From CAYJVB01 sp964373575 (GTDB lineage Archaea; Aenigmatarchaeota; Aenigmatarchaeia; CG10238-14), in NCBI GenBank assembly GCA_964373575.1, contig CAYJVB010000001.1, forward strand, positions 24,058 to 88,057: a DNA stretch of 64,000 bases. Reading direction: 5' to 3'. The notes under the pieces were generated by a model, which saw only the letters and a program-made list of their open reading frames with translations, was not told the DNA's origin and searched no databases. How positions within the stretch are numbered: the first letter of the stretch is position 1; the number at the start of each line of letters is the position of its first letter. Shown here one piece after another: positions 18,347-28,300 of the stretch. The position numbers were made by a program, and so were the translations under genes.

Positions 18347-18733
18347 ATGTTTCAAGATCCAAAAACAAGAGAATATATAAAAATTGAACCAAATTTGCTT
18401 TATAGAACTGATGAAGCAGCTGCTTTTTTAAAAGTTGAACCTGGTACAGTCAGGGTTATGATAAGAGATGGAAGATTAGATGCCACATATTTAGGAAGAT
18501 ATCGTGTTTTAGGTCAAACTTTATTGAATATGACAGAATATGCTCCTCCGATAGATGTTCTATATACTCCAGAAGAAGTCGCCGCATATCTAAGATACAG
18601 AACACGTACTATACATGCTATGATAAGAAATGGGAGATTGAAAGCAGTTGATATTTCAGGAGGCGGAAAACCTCGTTATAGAGTCTGGAAAAAAGACATT
18701 CAAGCATTATTAACCAATTATTCAGTTAAATAA
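18347..18733 (+). CDS. Tandem excisionase/MerR-like (HTH_17) DNA-binding protein
   Basis: A 128-residue protein made of two copies of the excisionase-type helix-turn-helix (about residues 14-55, YRTDEAAAFLKVEPGTVRVMIRDGRL, and about 65-122, YTPEEVAAYLRYRTRTIHAMIRNGRL). Such domains bind DNA and are common in excisionases and in small regulators. Two in one chain suggests binding of two adjacent half-sites. An AT-rich TATA-like stretch (about 18311-18322) precedes the start. It lies next to the transposase remnant, so it may have come with a mobile element or be a local regulator of the surface locus. Confidence 0.8.
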   Translation: MFQDPKTREYIKIEPNLLYRTDEAAAFLKVEPGTVRVMIRDGRLDATYLGRYRVLGQTLLNMTEYAPPIDVLYTPEEVAAYLRYRTRTIHAMIRNGRLKAVDISGGGKPRYRVWKKDIQALLTNYSVK

Positions 18734-18761
18734 TAAAAAGCAAAAGAAACCTCTTATATTT

Positions 18762-19370
18762 TCAATACCGTCTATATTTTTCTTTAAGTTTCGTAAATTT
18801 ATCATCTTTTTTCTTTAGTCTCCAAACATAAATAACAACAGCACTTACAATCCCAACAATTGAAAATATAATGAGAGTTTTCATGTTACCGGGTTTTATA
18901 ATTGTTGTGGTAGTCGTTATAGATACACATTCTTTCGGGCAAATAAGTTCAGATTCTCCCCTATCAGATTCACAAATATTATTCTCATTGCAGATGTAAC
19001 CCGAAAGCTCAACCTCTTTTATAACCGTATCATTATGCAAAAATCTGATAGTTCTATATTCATCATTCCACGGTATTCTATGATACGCTCGCGAATAATT
19101 CACTTCACCAACTTCAAACTTATAGAAAACGACAGGAATCGTCAACGCCACTAAAGTGTTATTTCCTTCTCCTCTAATAAATAACTGATACTCCTCCGTT
19201 CCAGGTGTATAAAATACTGTTCCATTAGAATATTTTATATCAACTATCTCAATAGAATCATCTATGTATATAACATAATTCAAAATCAAAATCGGTTCTG
19301 CATATGATATTTGTAACAAAAACAACAAACTAAATAGCAGACTAACAAAAACAATGATAAATTTAGTCAC
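18762..19370 (-). CDS. Secreted protein with Thr linker and C-terminal anchor
   Basis: A 202-residue protein: signal peptide (about 1-24, ending SYA-E), a beta-rich domain (about 25-125), a Cys motif (CNENNICESDRGE...CPKEC) of the kind seen at the end of many archaeal surface proteins, a Thr run (about 152-157) and a membrane helix (about 165-183) with a basic tail. It overlaps the end of the metalloprotease gene by 8 bases, so it may be the membrane partner or anchor for that protease. Confidence 0.7.
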   Translation of the reverse strand: MTKFIIVFVSLLFSLLFLLQISYAEPILILNYVIYIDDSIEIVDIKYSNGTVFYTPGTEEYQLFIRGEGNNTLVALTIPVVFYKFEVGEVNYSRAYHRIPWNDEYRTIRFLHNDTVIKEVELSGYICNENNICESDRGESELICPKECVSITTTTTIIKPGNMKTLIIFSIVGIVSAVVIYVWRLKKKDDKFTKLKEKYRRY

Positions 19371-21822
19371 AATAACCAGCCTCTCTAATTCTTACCAATA
19401 TAGAATTATAACCTTCCGAGCCAAATTTAACCGGATTTCCCACCATAATATAATTACCTTGACTATCTCTATACATATTTCCCCCACCACCCATTATATC
19501 TGTATCATATGGTGGAGAGTTACCACCTATTTTCTTTCCACATGTTCCAAGATCGCAAGCAGTGTTATCAACACTGCAATCTGTATCACATTTATCATCT
19601 GGACCTATTCCATTATCTAATGGATATGGGTTCCCACAACTAGAAAAAGGTTGAGATTCTTTCAGAATACCAAAATTCTTAAAACGAACATTTTGTCCTT
19701 CCCAAGTAAATCTATCATATTCATCGCATAACTTAAATTTATGTCCAATTTCATGCGCAGGACAAGTTCTATCAAGACCTTCAGGTAAACCACCGAAGCA
19801 CATAGCAAAAGGTAACACCATATCTGCAAACCCATTTACTATAGGATCATCACTAAGTGCAAATACTAAATCATGATCATTTAAACCCATATTTTCAACA
19901 CACTGTAAAACTTCTTGTTCGCAAATGTCCCATGTAGAATCATAATCACTTAAATCGGGGCATTGACAATTCTGATCTAAAATCCTTATGTCAATTCCAT
20001 TTCTGCATTCTCTGAAAGGAGATTCTTCCAAAAATGTATTCATCCTATCTTGAGCTCTTTTTCTATATGCATTCATGTCGTCATAATTCACAGCAACAAC
20101 ATAAATTCTATAACGATTAGCTAATTTTATTATATTTCCAGTATATTCAGCTTTATTAGAGTTACCCGCCTTATCGCCAGCAATTGTTACAAGTTTGTAT
20201 TCCCCCACTCGGTTCAATATAAAGGAGCCAGTACAACTTACAAGGAAACTTACTCTATTATGACCTATTGATGCAGCTAAATCCAAACTATCACAATCTA
20301 GATCTTGACTATAATACCGAGCTCCATTTTGTTCTATGTACATTTCTATAGAATCTTTATCAAGGTTCACATCTTCATCATAGATTAGAGCTTTAGCAAT
20401 AATAGGCGAGTTTGTGTAACCAAAAGTTGGTATAGTATACGCATCTATGACAGGCAAGTTATCGTCCGGTAATATTGTAACAGAAGTTTCAATATTATTT
20501 TCCTTTGTAGTTTCAAATCCAGACTGACTTCTGCAGGAAATGTAGTATTTTTTCTCTTCCACCATTCCATTGTTTAGGCCAAAACATAGTATATAATCCG
20601 AAAATGTTGTTGTATTAGGGTATAAATTATCTTGAGTGACGAGATTGAAATTATCATAATTGGGGCAATCCAAAGTCATCTCATCGAAATTTAGATCTCT
20701 ATCCGATATCCTACAAATTGAATTTTCTGAAGGAATAACCCGAATCATAGGATTTAATTGTTTTGTGCTGGAAGGACTATCAATAGATGCAAAACATTTA
20801 ACATCGGGTTTATTATCATATGTAATCTCTTCTTCACAAACTGGACAACTTTTTGTTGTCAAGACATTATAAGTACAAGATTTGTCAGAAGCAAAACACC
20901 CATAAAGCCTTCTTTCTGCTGTATAATCATTGGCACAAAACCACCCATTACTAGATGTACATGATTCAGGACACGAAATTATTTCTCTGTCTTTACACCC
21001 AGGATATTCAGATAGGTCATAATCATAATAAGCTGGATTATCTTGCCAACTTATTTTATCATCGTCATTCAAATCACAATCATATGGAAAACAGTTATCT
21101 GCTCCTGAGTCATAAGTATCGTCAAATATGTTATAATCTAACTTATCCCTTATACCATCCACATTTATATCAGGACAAGCACCTATAGGACAATTTGAGA
21201 ATTCTGAAGCCAATTTTCCTAAGTTATCTTCAACCCATTGACGGTCTTCTTCATCTACAATTCCATTATTATCAAAATCACAATCAGTTACCCATGCAGC
21301 AGCACAATACGACTCCCCTAAACTATATCTAAGATCATCAACATCTTTCTGATCTATTAACCCATCTCTATTTCCGTCAGGACAATCAAATTCCAATTTT
21401 GGTTCAATAGTTAGACTTATAACATTACTCTCAAAATCAAGCTTCTCTTCTCTTACGTTGTATCCTCCAACAAGTCTAAGCTGATAATCACCACTTTCTT
21501 TTATACAGTCTGAAATTCTGAATTCTCCCTTTATGGCTCTTTCTCCTTTGACAATCACGAAATCTCCAATTTTATAAATTTTACAAAATTTCCATTCTTC
21601 ATTAGAACTTGCCTTTCTATACTGAACTCCAAGCTGATAATCTTTTTCTGCCAAAAAAGCTTCAATTCTGTCAGTGAAATCAAATTCAAAAGTAAAAAAA
21701 TCTTTCAGACTACCTTTTGTTCTTAACCCAAGAGTTGGTTCTGCAGCTTGCAGTGTATCTAATAGAATAACTGTTACAAGAATCGTAGCTAACAACACAA
21801 CACAAAATTTTGTTTTATTCAC
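19363..21822 (-). CDS. Secreted M64-like metalloprotease with dockerin-like calcium loops
   Basis: An 819-residue secreted protein. A longer frame starts at 21846, but the GTG at 21822 has GAGGAGG five bases upstream and opens directly into a signal peptide (NKTKFCVVLLATIL...), so I choose it. Two pairs of EF-hand/dockerin-like loops (about 145-200 and 217-265; DGNRDGLID, DFDNNGIVDEED, DLNDDDKISWQD) should bind calcium, followed by Cys-rich and Ig-like regions. The C-terminal domain has HEIGHKFKLCDEYD (about 690-703), the HExxHxxxxxxDEY zinc motif of peptidase family M64, and DIMGGGG (about 775-781) as a Met-turn candidate. It lies directly after prepilin-like genes and before an anchored Thr-stalk protein. 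Confidence 0.85.
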   Translation of the reverse strand: MNKTKFCVVLLATILVTVILLDTLQAAEPTLGLRTKGSLKDFFTFEFDFTDRIEAFLAEKDYQLGVQYRKASSNEEWKFCKIYKIGDFVIVKGERAIKGEFRISDCIKESGDYQLRLVGGYNVREEKLDFESNVISLTIEPKLEFDCPDGNRDGLIDQKDVDDLRYSLGESYCAAAWVTDCDFDNNGIVDEEDRQWVEDNLGKLASEFSNCPIGACPDINVDGIRDKLDYNIFDDTYDSGADNCFPYDCDLNDDDKISWQDNPAYYDYDLSEYPGCKDREIISCPESCTSSNGWFCANDYTAERRLYGCFASDKSCTYNVLTTKSCPVCEEEITYDNKPDVKCFASIDSPSSTKQLNPMIRVIPSENSICRISDRDLNFDEMTLDCPNYDNFNLVTQDNLYPNTTTFSDYILCFGLNNGMVEEKKYYISCRSQSGFETTKENNIETSVTILPDDNLPVIDAYTIPTFGYTNSPIIAKALIYDEDVNLDKDSIEMYIEQNGARYYSQDLDCDSLDLAASIGHNRVSFLVSCTGSFILNRVGEYKLVTIAGDKAGNSNKAEYTGNIIKLANRYRIYVVAVNYDDMNAYRKRAQDRMNTFLEESPFRECRNGIDIRILDQNCQCPDLSDYDSTWDICEQEVLQCVENMGLNDHDLVFALSDDPIVNGFADMVLPFAMCFGGLPEGLDRTCPAHEIGHKFKLCDEYDRFTWEGQNVRFKNFGILKESQPFSSCGNPYPLDNGIGPDDKCDTDCSVDNTACDLGTCGKKIGGNSPPYDTDIMGGGGNMYRDSQGNYIMVGNPVKFGSEGYNSILVRIREAGYCD

Positions 21823-22867
21823 GTAATCCTCCTCTAAATGTTTCAACTAGTTCTGAACCAAGTTTAGTAACTACAAAAGTAAATGGAAATGTGACAAGAT
21901 CATCAGTTTTCTTAGGTAATAGAGCAGTTGTTATTTTATATTTGCTATCGCAAAATGTCATCTCCATATCACTATCGCTCGAACAAAATTCTTTTTGTTC
22001 CGGAACTGGTTTATTTCCACATTTAAAATTGAGTTTAATCAAATAATCTTCTGAATTCGTGCAACCGTCGGGATAGACATCTTTTATTAAAACGCCATCA
22101 TTCAGCCCTAAAGGATAAAATTCATTTAATTTTAAATTCATAGTTTTTTCAACATTCTGTTCAATATTTCTATCAGAATAAAAATCAAAAACTATTAATG
22201 ATTCATCAACGTTAGTTACAAAAGTTATAGGAATTGACTCTTCAATGAATTTTTGTTTTATTGCATCATAATAAAATGGGTTTGAATCACCAGATATTAA
22301 TATAGTCTCCGACCCTCTTATTTTTACACCTTCTACACCACATTGAGACGGATCACTTCCATACTCATCAGTAACAATATTGTCAGTTACTACTATCGTA
22401 TTTGGCTGAAGTAATCCTTTAAACATATTAGATAGAGCCAGATAATCAAGTGCGCCAGCAGTAGACGTTTCAATACATTGATAATTTTCTCCTAAATTGG
22501 ATTTTTCAATCCATGAATCCTTATTGTCTAATTGCACGATTATAGGAAACTGAAATCCACAAATCCTATCACTACCAATAAAATTAATTATTTCAGGATT
22601 GCAATAATTGCTACATCTAAAATCAGAAGCGTCATCTTTTATATTTTTTACTTCATCACTATCACACCCATAATAACATCTGGCCATAACACACTGAGCT
22701 GCTAGTTCTGCAACACTCGTTCCCTGAAAGCATTTAAATGGGTCTTCTTTAACACAGGGATTATTTCCTAAAATTGATAAAAAAGCAACTAAAGCAAGAA
22801 TTACAAAAACAGCAACTAGAAAATACATAACTAACTTGCTTGTACCTATATCAGAATTTCCTTTCAT
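21815..22867 (-). CDS. Prepilin-like protein with large outer domain (KG motif)
   Basis: A 350-residue protein beginning MKG-NSDIGTSKLV with a membrane helix (about 12-33). The outer domain has many Cys in its first part (CVKEDPFKCF, CVMARCYYGC, CSNYCN) and a beta-rich second part. Start overlaps the stop of the 42-residue protein by ATGA. Together with the two or three tiny proteins ahead it forms a pilin set directly after the platform gene. Confidence 0.7.
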   Translation of the reverse strand: MKGNSDIGTSKLVMYFLVAVFVILALVAFLSILGNNPCVKEDPFKCFQGTSVAELAAQCVMARCYYGCDSDEVKNIKDDASDFRCSNYCNPEIINFIGSDRICGFQFPIIVQLDNKDSWIEKSNLGENYQCIETSTAGALDYLALSNMFKGLLQPNTIVVTDNIVTDEYGSDPSQCGVEGVKIRGSETILISGDSNPFYYDAIKQKFIEESIPITFVTNVDESLIVFDFYSDRNIEQNVEKTMNLKLNEFYPLGLNDGVLIKDVYPDGCTNSEDYLIKLNFKCGNKPVPEQKEFCSSDSDMEMTFCDSKYKITTALLPKKTDDLVTFPFTFVVTKLGSELVETFRGGLRE

Positions 22868-22992
22868 TTTATCACTTTACTAAACCAGTCAATAATATTA
22901 TTGAATAAACCATATGAACTTCCAATAAAAATTAGTAATATAGTTAAAATAATCAGTGCAATTATCAATCCAACAATAAATTTAGTCTCCAT
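22864..22992 (-). CDS. 42-residue single-helix protein
   Basis: Short frame starting METKF and consisting of one long hydrophobic helix (about 5-26) and an amphipathic tail (LFNNIIDWFSKVIK). Its ATG directly abuts the stop of the preceding gene and its stop overlaps the next ATG, so position in a tight operon is the main support. It resembles the 52-residue protein at 17809. Confidence 0.6.
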   Translation of the reverse strand: METKFIVGLIIALIILTILLIFIGSSYGLFNNIIDWFSKVIK

Positions 22993-23199
22993 TCAACCAC
23001 ATTTACAATCCATGAAAACTCCTATTACGCCTAAAGTGCCTTGCATAGATTCGCATAGCTTACAACCAACTTCATCTACAAATTTTTTTCCACCTTCCGT
23101 TGCATTGTTCAAAAAAATCCATAATAAAACCAATCCAAGCATAGCTACTATTAACGATATTACTATTACCAATGTATGTCCACTTATACCTTTTTTCAT
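22993..23199 (-). CDS. Prepilin-like small protein (KG motif)
   Basis: A 68-residue protein starting MKKG-ISGHTLVIV with a hydrophobic helix (to about 25) and a short domain with four Cys (CKLCES and the terminal CKCG). A GTG one codon upstream is an alternative start. The start overlaps the stop of the 51-residue protein ahead. Short length and KG site make it a minor-pilin candidate. Confidence 0.65.
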   Translation of the reverse strand: MKKGISGHTLVIVISLIVAMLGLVLLWIFLNNATEGGKKFVDEVGCKLCESMQGTLGVIGVFMDCKCG

Positions 23200-23354
23200 C
23201 ACGACACCTTCAACAAATTTCTGAAAACATCTCTTAGCGATTGGACAAACGATTCCAATTGTTCTCTAAATATAACTATGATTGAAACTAGAAAAAGAGT
23301 TACTACTATGAGCATTATCACAGTTGTTATCACCTCTCTGGATACTCCTTTCAT
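23199..23354 (-). CDS. Prepilin-like 51-residue protein (KG motif)
   Basis: Starts MKG-VSREVITTVIM, then a hydrophobic helix (about 10-30) and a charged amphipathic tail (REQLESFVQSLRDVFRNLLKV). After cleavage at Gly3 the Glu is at position 4, near the pilin Glu5. Its ATG abuts the stop of the platform-protein gene. Small size suggests a stripped-down pilin or a pseudopilin that primes assembly. Confidence 0.65.
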   Translation of the reverse strand: MKGVSREVITTVIMLIVVTLFLVSIIVIFREQLESFVQSLRDVFRNLLKVS

Positions 23355-25367
23355 CTAGACACCAATATCTGAAATCAAGCGTCCTAGAACAAAGAATATA
23401 ATCAATACAGTAGCTGTAAATATCAATGCACCTCTCATCAAGCTTGTAGCTATAGAATATTGAATTTCTATATTGTCATCTCCCTTTTCAATTCTAACCG
23501 AAAAAACGCTAAGAGAAATCAGAACTTCTATCATATAAATACCAACAACTATCACAAAAATTTCTAGCGGCATTATGTTTTCAATCGATAAAGGTAAATT
23601 TTTGACATCTTCTATAGGAAAAGATTTGAATAAATCGCTAATATAAATCAAAATTCTTACTAATATTCCACCTAGTCCAACAACAGCTCCAGCAGCCAAT
23701 GGCACTAGAACTATTGACATAATCTTCATCGATGAGATAACATCCTCCAAAATATCTTTCAAATTCTGGCTTACAGTTTGAATTCCTTTCAAATAATCCG
23801 AAACAGCTATCAACGTCGTCGCAGCAATACCCATTCCTTTTGTCGTCGACTCAACAGTTATCCTCATCGTATTCTTAATCAAAGCCGACGGGTATTCATT
23901 TATCAACCCAACATCTTTATTGAACACAGCTTCTTTAAGAGTCAGTCCCATTTGCGATATCCTGTACAACAATTTCTCGAAAAACACATGAATCTTCTCA
24001 TTCTTCACCTTTTCAGTAACTTTCTTTAATGAGTTCTCCAATGGCTGTCCCGATCTTAAAACAGTTCCAAGAATGAACATAGCATCCCCAAAATCTCTCT
24101 CAACACCCTCAATTTCTTCTTTGATTTTTTTATTTTTGTTGCTTGAAAAGAAAGTGTAAAACACAATAGCAATTATTAAACCCCAAAAAATACCTAACGA
24201 AGCAAACAACTTATCGTCAAGAGTTATACCTTCACTGGGATTAAATAAAGTCACCAATCCAAAACTTGATACCAATAAGAAAAACATTGCAGCAATAGGA
24301 ACTAACGGAATCTCTATCTTATTTTTACCAATAAATATAGCAGCATTCCCCGGTTTTGCAGCTTGAGGATGATTATATATATCGGGAACATAAAATCCAT
24401 ACGGCCTCTTCTCCAACTGATTTTTCATTAACCACAAAACAAGAAACGGCAGTATCAAATCATATAAACCAACAAGCACATATATCTTTGCCGTCTTCCC
24501 CAGAACCAGCGTGACAATAGGAAACAAAATCAATGTTATAACAGGCAATAAAATCCCTAGCGCATGTATAGTTGTTATTGGCGCCTTCAACTCTCTAGAA
24601 TATTCCTTCATCCTCTCCAAATTCGATTCAAGTATGAGTTTTACAGCATTATCAATAGTTTTATCTCTATTAACAGGTTCTAACAAAGAAGTTGTTAACA
24701 TATCTAATGATCTAGTAAACTCTTCATTCTGAACCTTCCACTTATCTCCAAAATCTTGCAACGCCTCCTCAACACTAGAATATCTCCTAGTATGAACATC
24801 CCACAGAATCTTTCTCAAATCCTTCCCTACAGCCCCAGGTAAATTAACAGCAGCGAACGTAACAGCATTTTCTAAATTAGGCGTATTCCTCAAGCCAATT
24901 GCAATATACAAAACCGCAAGAACAAGTTCAGATGAAGCCCCCACTCTTACCTTTTTAGAATAGCTATTAGGATACGTCAGCAAGTAATATGAAAATGCAA
25001 AACCAACCATTGATTCCAGCAACAAATACGGTAGTATTTTCCCAAACGTTATTCCAGCTGATAAAATAAAAAACAACCCCGCCGATAGAAACATTGCAAT
25101 TACTGTAGCTATCAATCCAAAAACAAAAGTTGAATAAACAGTATAAGGTTCTACATTAAGATTAGAAAAATTCAGTTTAGCATACAAATCTTTTTCTTTC
25201 TCATCACTTATTTTTATCCTAATTAAATTTCCAGAAAATGCACACAATTTCTCATACCAATTTCTTTTCTCAGATTCTGTTTTGATGTATTCTAAAAAAT
25301 CCTGTGACAGTCTTTTCCCAACAACATTGACAAAATCATCGTATAACTTGTCTAATTCTCTCTTCAT
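23355..25367 (-). CDS. FlaJ/TadC-type platform membrane protein (copy 1)
   Basis: A 670-residue polytopic protein; I start at the ATG one base after the ATPase stop, although an overlapping in-frame start at 25400 exists. Two T2SS-F-like cytoplasmic bundles (about 150-240 and 420-560) alternate with groups of membrane helices, as in archaellum FlaJ and archaeal PilC-like platforms. Immediate linkage after the secretion ATPase is the usual order in archaeal type IV pilus operons. Paralogous to 8504-10549, with shared segments such as VPDIYNHP and the NLENAVTFAA...KDLRKILWD pattern. Confidence 0.88.
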   Translation of the reverse strand: MKRELDKLYDDFVNVVGKRLSQDFLEYIKTESEKRNWYEKLCAFSGNLIRIKISDEKEKDLYAKLNFSNLNVEPYTVYSTFVFGLIATVIAMFLSAGLFFILSAGITFGKILPYLLLESMVGFAFSYYLLTYPNSYSKKVRVGASSELVLAVLYIAIGLRNTPNLENAVTFAAVNLPGAVGKDLRKILWDVHTRRYSSVEEALQDFGDKWKVQNEEFTRSLDMLTTSLLEPVNRDKTIDNAVKLILESNLERMKEYSRELKAPITTIHALGILLPVITLILFPIVTLVLGKTAKIYVLVGLYDLILPFLVLWLMKNQLEKRPYGFYVPDIYNHPQAAKPGNAAIFIGKNKIEIPLVPIAAMFFLLVSSFGLVTLFNPSEGITLDDKLFASLGIFWGLIIAIVFYTFFSSNKNKKIKEEIEGVERDFGDAMFILGTVLRSGQPLENSLKKVTEKVKNEKIHVFFEKLLYRISQMGLTLKEAVFNKDVGLINEYPSALIKNTMRITVESTTKGMGIAATTLIAVSDYLKGIQTVSQNLKDILEDVISSMKIMSIVLVPLAAGAVVGLGGILVRILIYISDLFKSFPIEDVKNLPLSIENIMPLEIFVIVVGIYMIEVLISLSVFSVRIEKGDDNIEIQYSIATSLMRGALIFTATVLIIFFVLGRLISDIGV

Positions 25368-25368
25368 C

Positions 25369-28300
25369 CTAACCACGTATTTGCCTTCTAAGCCAGTCAT
25401 CCCATCTATTGAAAATTTCTTCTGGATTCAAAACGCCATAATCCCTTTTTACATCATCCGAAATGAGGTGAAACATTTCGTTGCTCAATGAAACCCACTC
25501 AGCTTCTAATATATCCTTTCTATCAAGCCTGTTAGCATAATCCACCATCGTCTGCTTCATCTTTGCCCTCAACTCAATATTATCCCAAACAGCCTCCCAG
25601 TTGCCATGCCAATCTCTAACCCTTTTCGCAATCTCATTAACAACAAGCGATTCTCCATTAAGCAATGTTCCAGTTGGTTTCAACTCATCATCTTTAGCCG
25701 AATATTCCATCAAAGTAACAAAACCCTTTTCATCCATAGGGTCACTCTTCCAATGTTTCCTCACTTCAGCAACTTCAAGTATTCTTCTATATCTATGCAG
25801 GCCATCCCCAGATTTTATCATTCCTGAAATAACAATTACGTCAATTGCTTTGAAACTTGTCGCTGTCACACCCAAATCATTTACAACTCTATCAAAAACA
25901 CCGTATGGCGACTCTCCATGTATAGTTCCAGCGACAACATTGGATAACGCACCAATCCTCATCGCCTCAAACAAAGCTCTAGCTTCAGTATTATGCAACA
26001 ATATACCACCAAACCCACCAACAAAATTTTCACTAGGATTAACTGATAAATCATAAACAAATTCACTCTTTTCTAGCTCTATTTCTTTGATTTCGACTAT
26101 TTCGTCAAGGAAGAAATCTCCCCCTGCAAAATTCTTTAGTCTTCCTGACGTTTGACATTCTTTATCATTCACTACTCTCTCCAAATATTTCTTGCTGCAT
26201 TTTTCAAAACGGAACAAATGTCTATATTTTCTAGGATATCTAGTAAGATGTTTTTTCAGTTCAATTTTATCGAAATATACCATATTAACCTTTGTGTGTT
26301 CCCATCCCGCTTCAATCATTACAGGATCATATTTAGTAAAACCAACCTCTTTTAAAAATATTTTGACCATTTTCCTATCTTTAAATTCAACTGTCCATAA
26401 AGGTTTTCTGCTTTTTTTATTTCTTATTTCTTTAATTCTAGCAACTATTCCAAAAACAAGAAGTAGATATAACAGATCCTCAGCAAGCAACTTCGAAGTT
26501 GTGTAATATCTTACTGCATTTCCAGACCTTATAGATTTTGTGAAATTTCCGTCACCGCTATAAAGCCCACGTAAAAATGCCGCTATTTTCTTTCGGTTTA
26601 ATCCAAAAATCAGTGGTGGAATTCTTTTATCGCCTGAAGTTCTGCCACATTCCAACTTTGATAAAAATGTTGATAACGGAGATGAGAATAAATGAACTTG
26701 AGTTGATTTACCCCAACCAGTGATCGATCTGAAAGACGGCTTGATATTGAAGGTTTTATTCGAAATATCTACAATTTCTTGAATTATTTCTGGATTAGAA
26801 TTTGTTATTACAACACGGCCACCCCTACCTTCAGTCAAATCATAATAACCTTCTGCTACATAATAACCCAAAAATTTACAAAAATCTTCATTAACAGAAA
26901 TCACAGCAGGTATTGGGTTGCCGGTGCCACGGGTTATCATTAATTCTTCAGGTTCATAAAATGTATTTGTAGCCTTCATCAATTGAACAAAATTGTGAAC
27001 CGGTATGTTTGTTTTCTGGGCTCTGAAATAATTATAAATATCACCAGAAGTAACCTTACAGATTTCAGTAGCTTTTTTCCACCCAACTTTTTGAATACTT
27101 CTTCTTACAGCATCTTCAAAATTTTTTAATCTAAATTCCGGTAATATATCAATTAAATTTAGATCATCTATATCATTGAATCCACAAAGCATCTTAGAGG
27201 GTATAACTACCTGATTACCAGGTTTAAGTTTATCACATTCTATCGCTGCAATTCTAAAATCTTTAGTAGCAGTAAATAAACTATGGTCAGGAGTAACTGT
27301 GACCTTCCTACCAGTTTTTGTTGTTATTTCAATAAGTTTTTTCCTTGGTGGGTGTTTAACAAAGTCTGCTAAGGGCCTTATATTCATTTTCAGATTGAAA
27401 TCGAGAGTAGGCACATTGTAATTTTTGATCCCCCTGTTTTCCAAATCTTTTATCTTAACTCTTTTTGTAACATTATTTTCTATCACTAAAACTTCTTGAT
27501 CCCCTCTAATAGAACTTCTCACCTCACCAACAATCAAACAAGAATCACCCAATCTCAACGCAGTTCTTAATGCATCATCTGCCGGCAACTCGGATTCAAT
27601 TCTTGTAATAACAGATCGCGACTTCATCCTTTCGATATTATATCCTATGTCTCTTAGTTGTGTTATAGGTAATTCAAGCGTGTCCTCTAGGCTAATTACA
27701 CGAAACTTTTTCATCATTTCCAACATAGTCGCTCCTAGCAGTGATGATTTACCACTCGATCTTCCACCTGCAAACAAAATAGTCCTCGAACCGTCAACAA
27801 GAAAACTCATCAATCCAGCAAACATCGAATTCATATATTTCGTGTTCATAAACAATGGATAAGTCCATGGTCTATCTCTATGCCTTCTCAATGCATATGC
27901 CAATCCTTCTGGACTTAATGTCCTTGTAATAGCACCAACCCTAGCCCTCCCGCCAGGTACAAACAACTCAGTATCAAGAACAGGATTTGCCTCATCTAAC
28001 GGTCTTCCAGAAAGCAGTCTGAACCTCGTAGCCCAACTCTCAGCATCCTCCCTTGTCGGTATTAAATTAGTCTCGCACTCTTCATAATCGTCATGCAATA
28101 CATAAACCGGCGTGATCCCTATAGGCGAATTTATGTAAATATCTTGCAACTTGGTATCACTCAGCAACAATTCCAATATCCCAAATCCTGCAGTATATCT
28201 AACAAGTATATTCACCATCTCTTCCAGTTCCTTCGGTGTATATTGATTTTTTGCAGCCATCTGATTAATCATATCCTTTCCAATATTCAGGAAAATTTCC

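Noticed and set aside
25990..27513. A separate endonuclease gene inside the ATPase
   Set aside because: No stop or start separates it; splice-junction residues at both ends show an in-frame intein.
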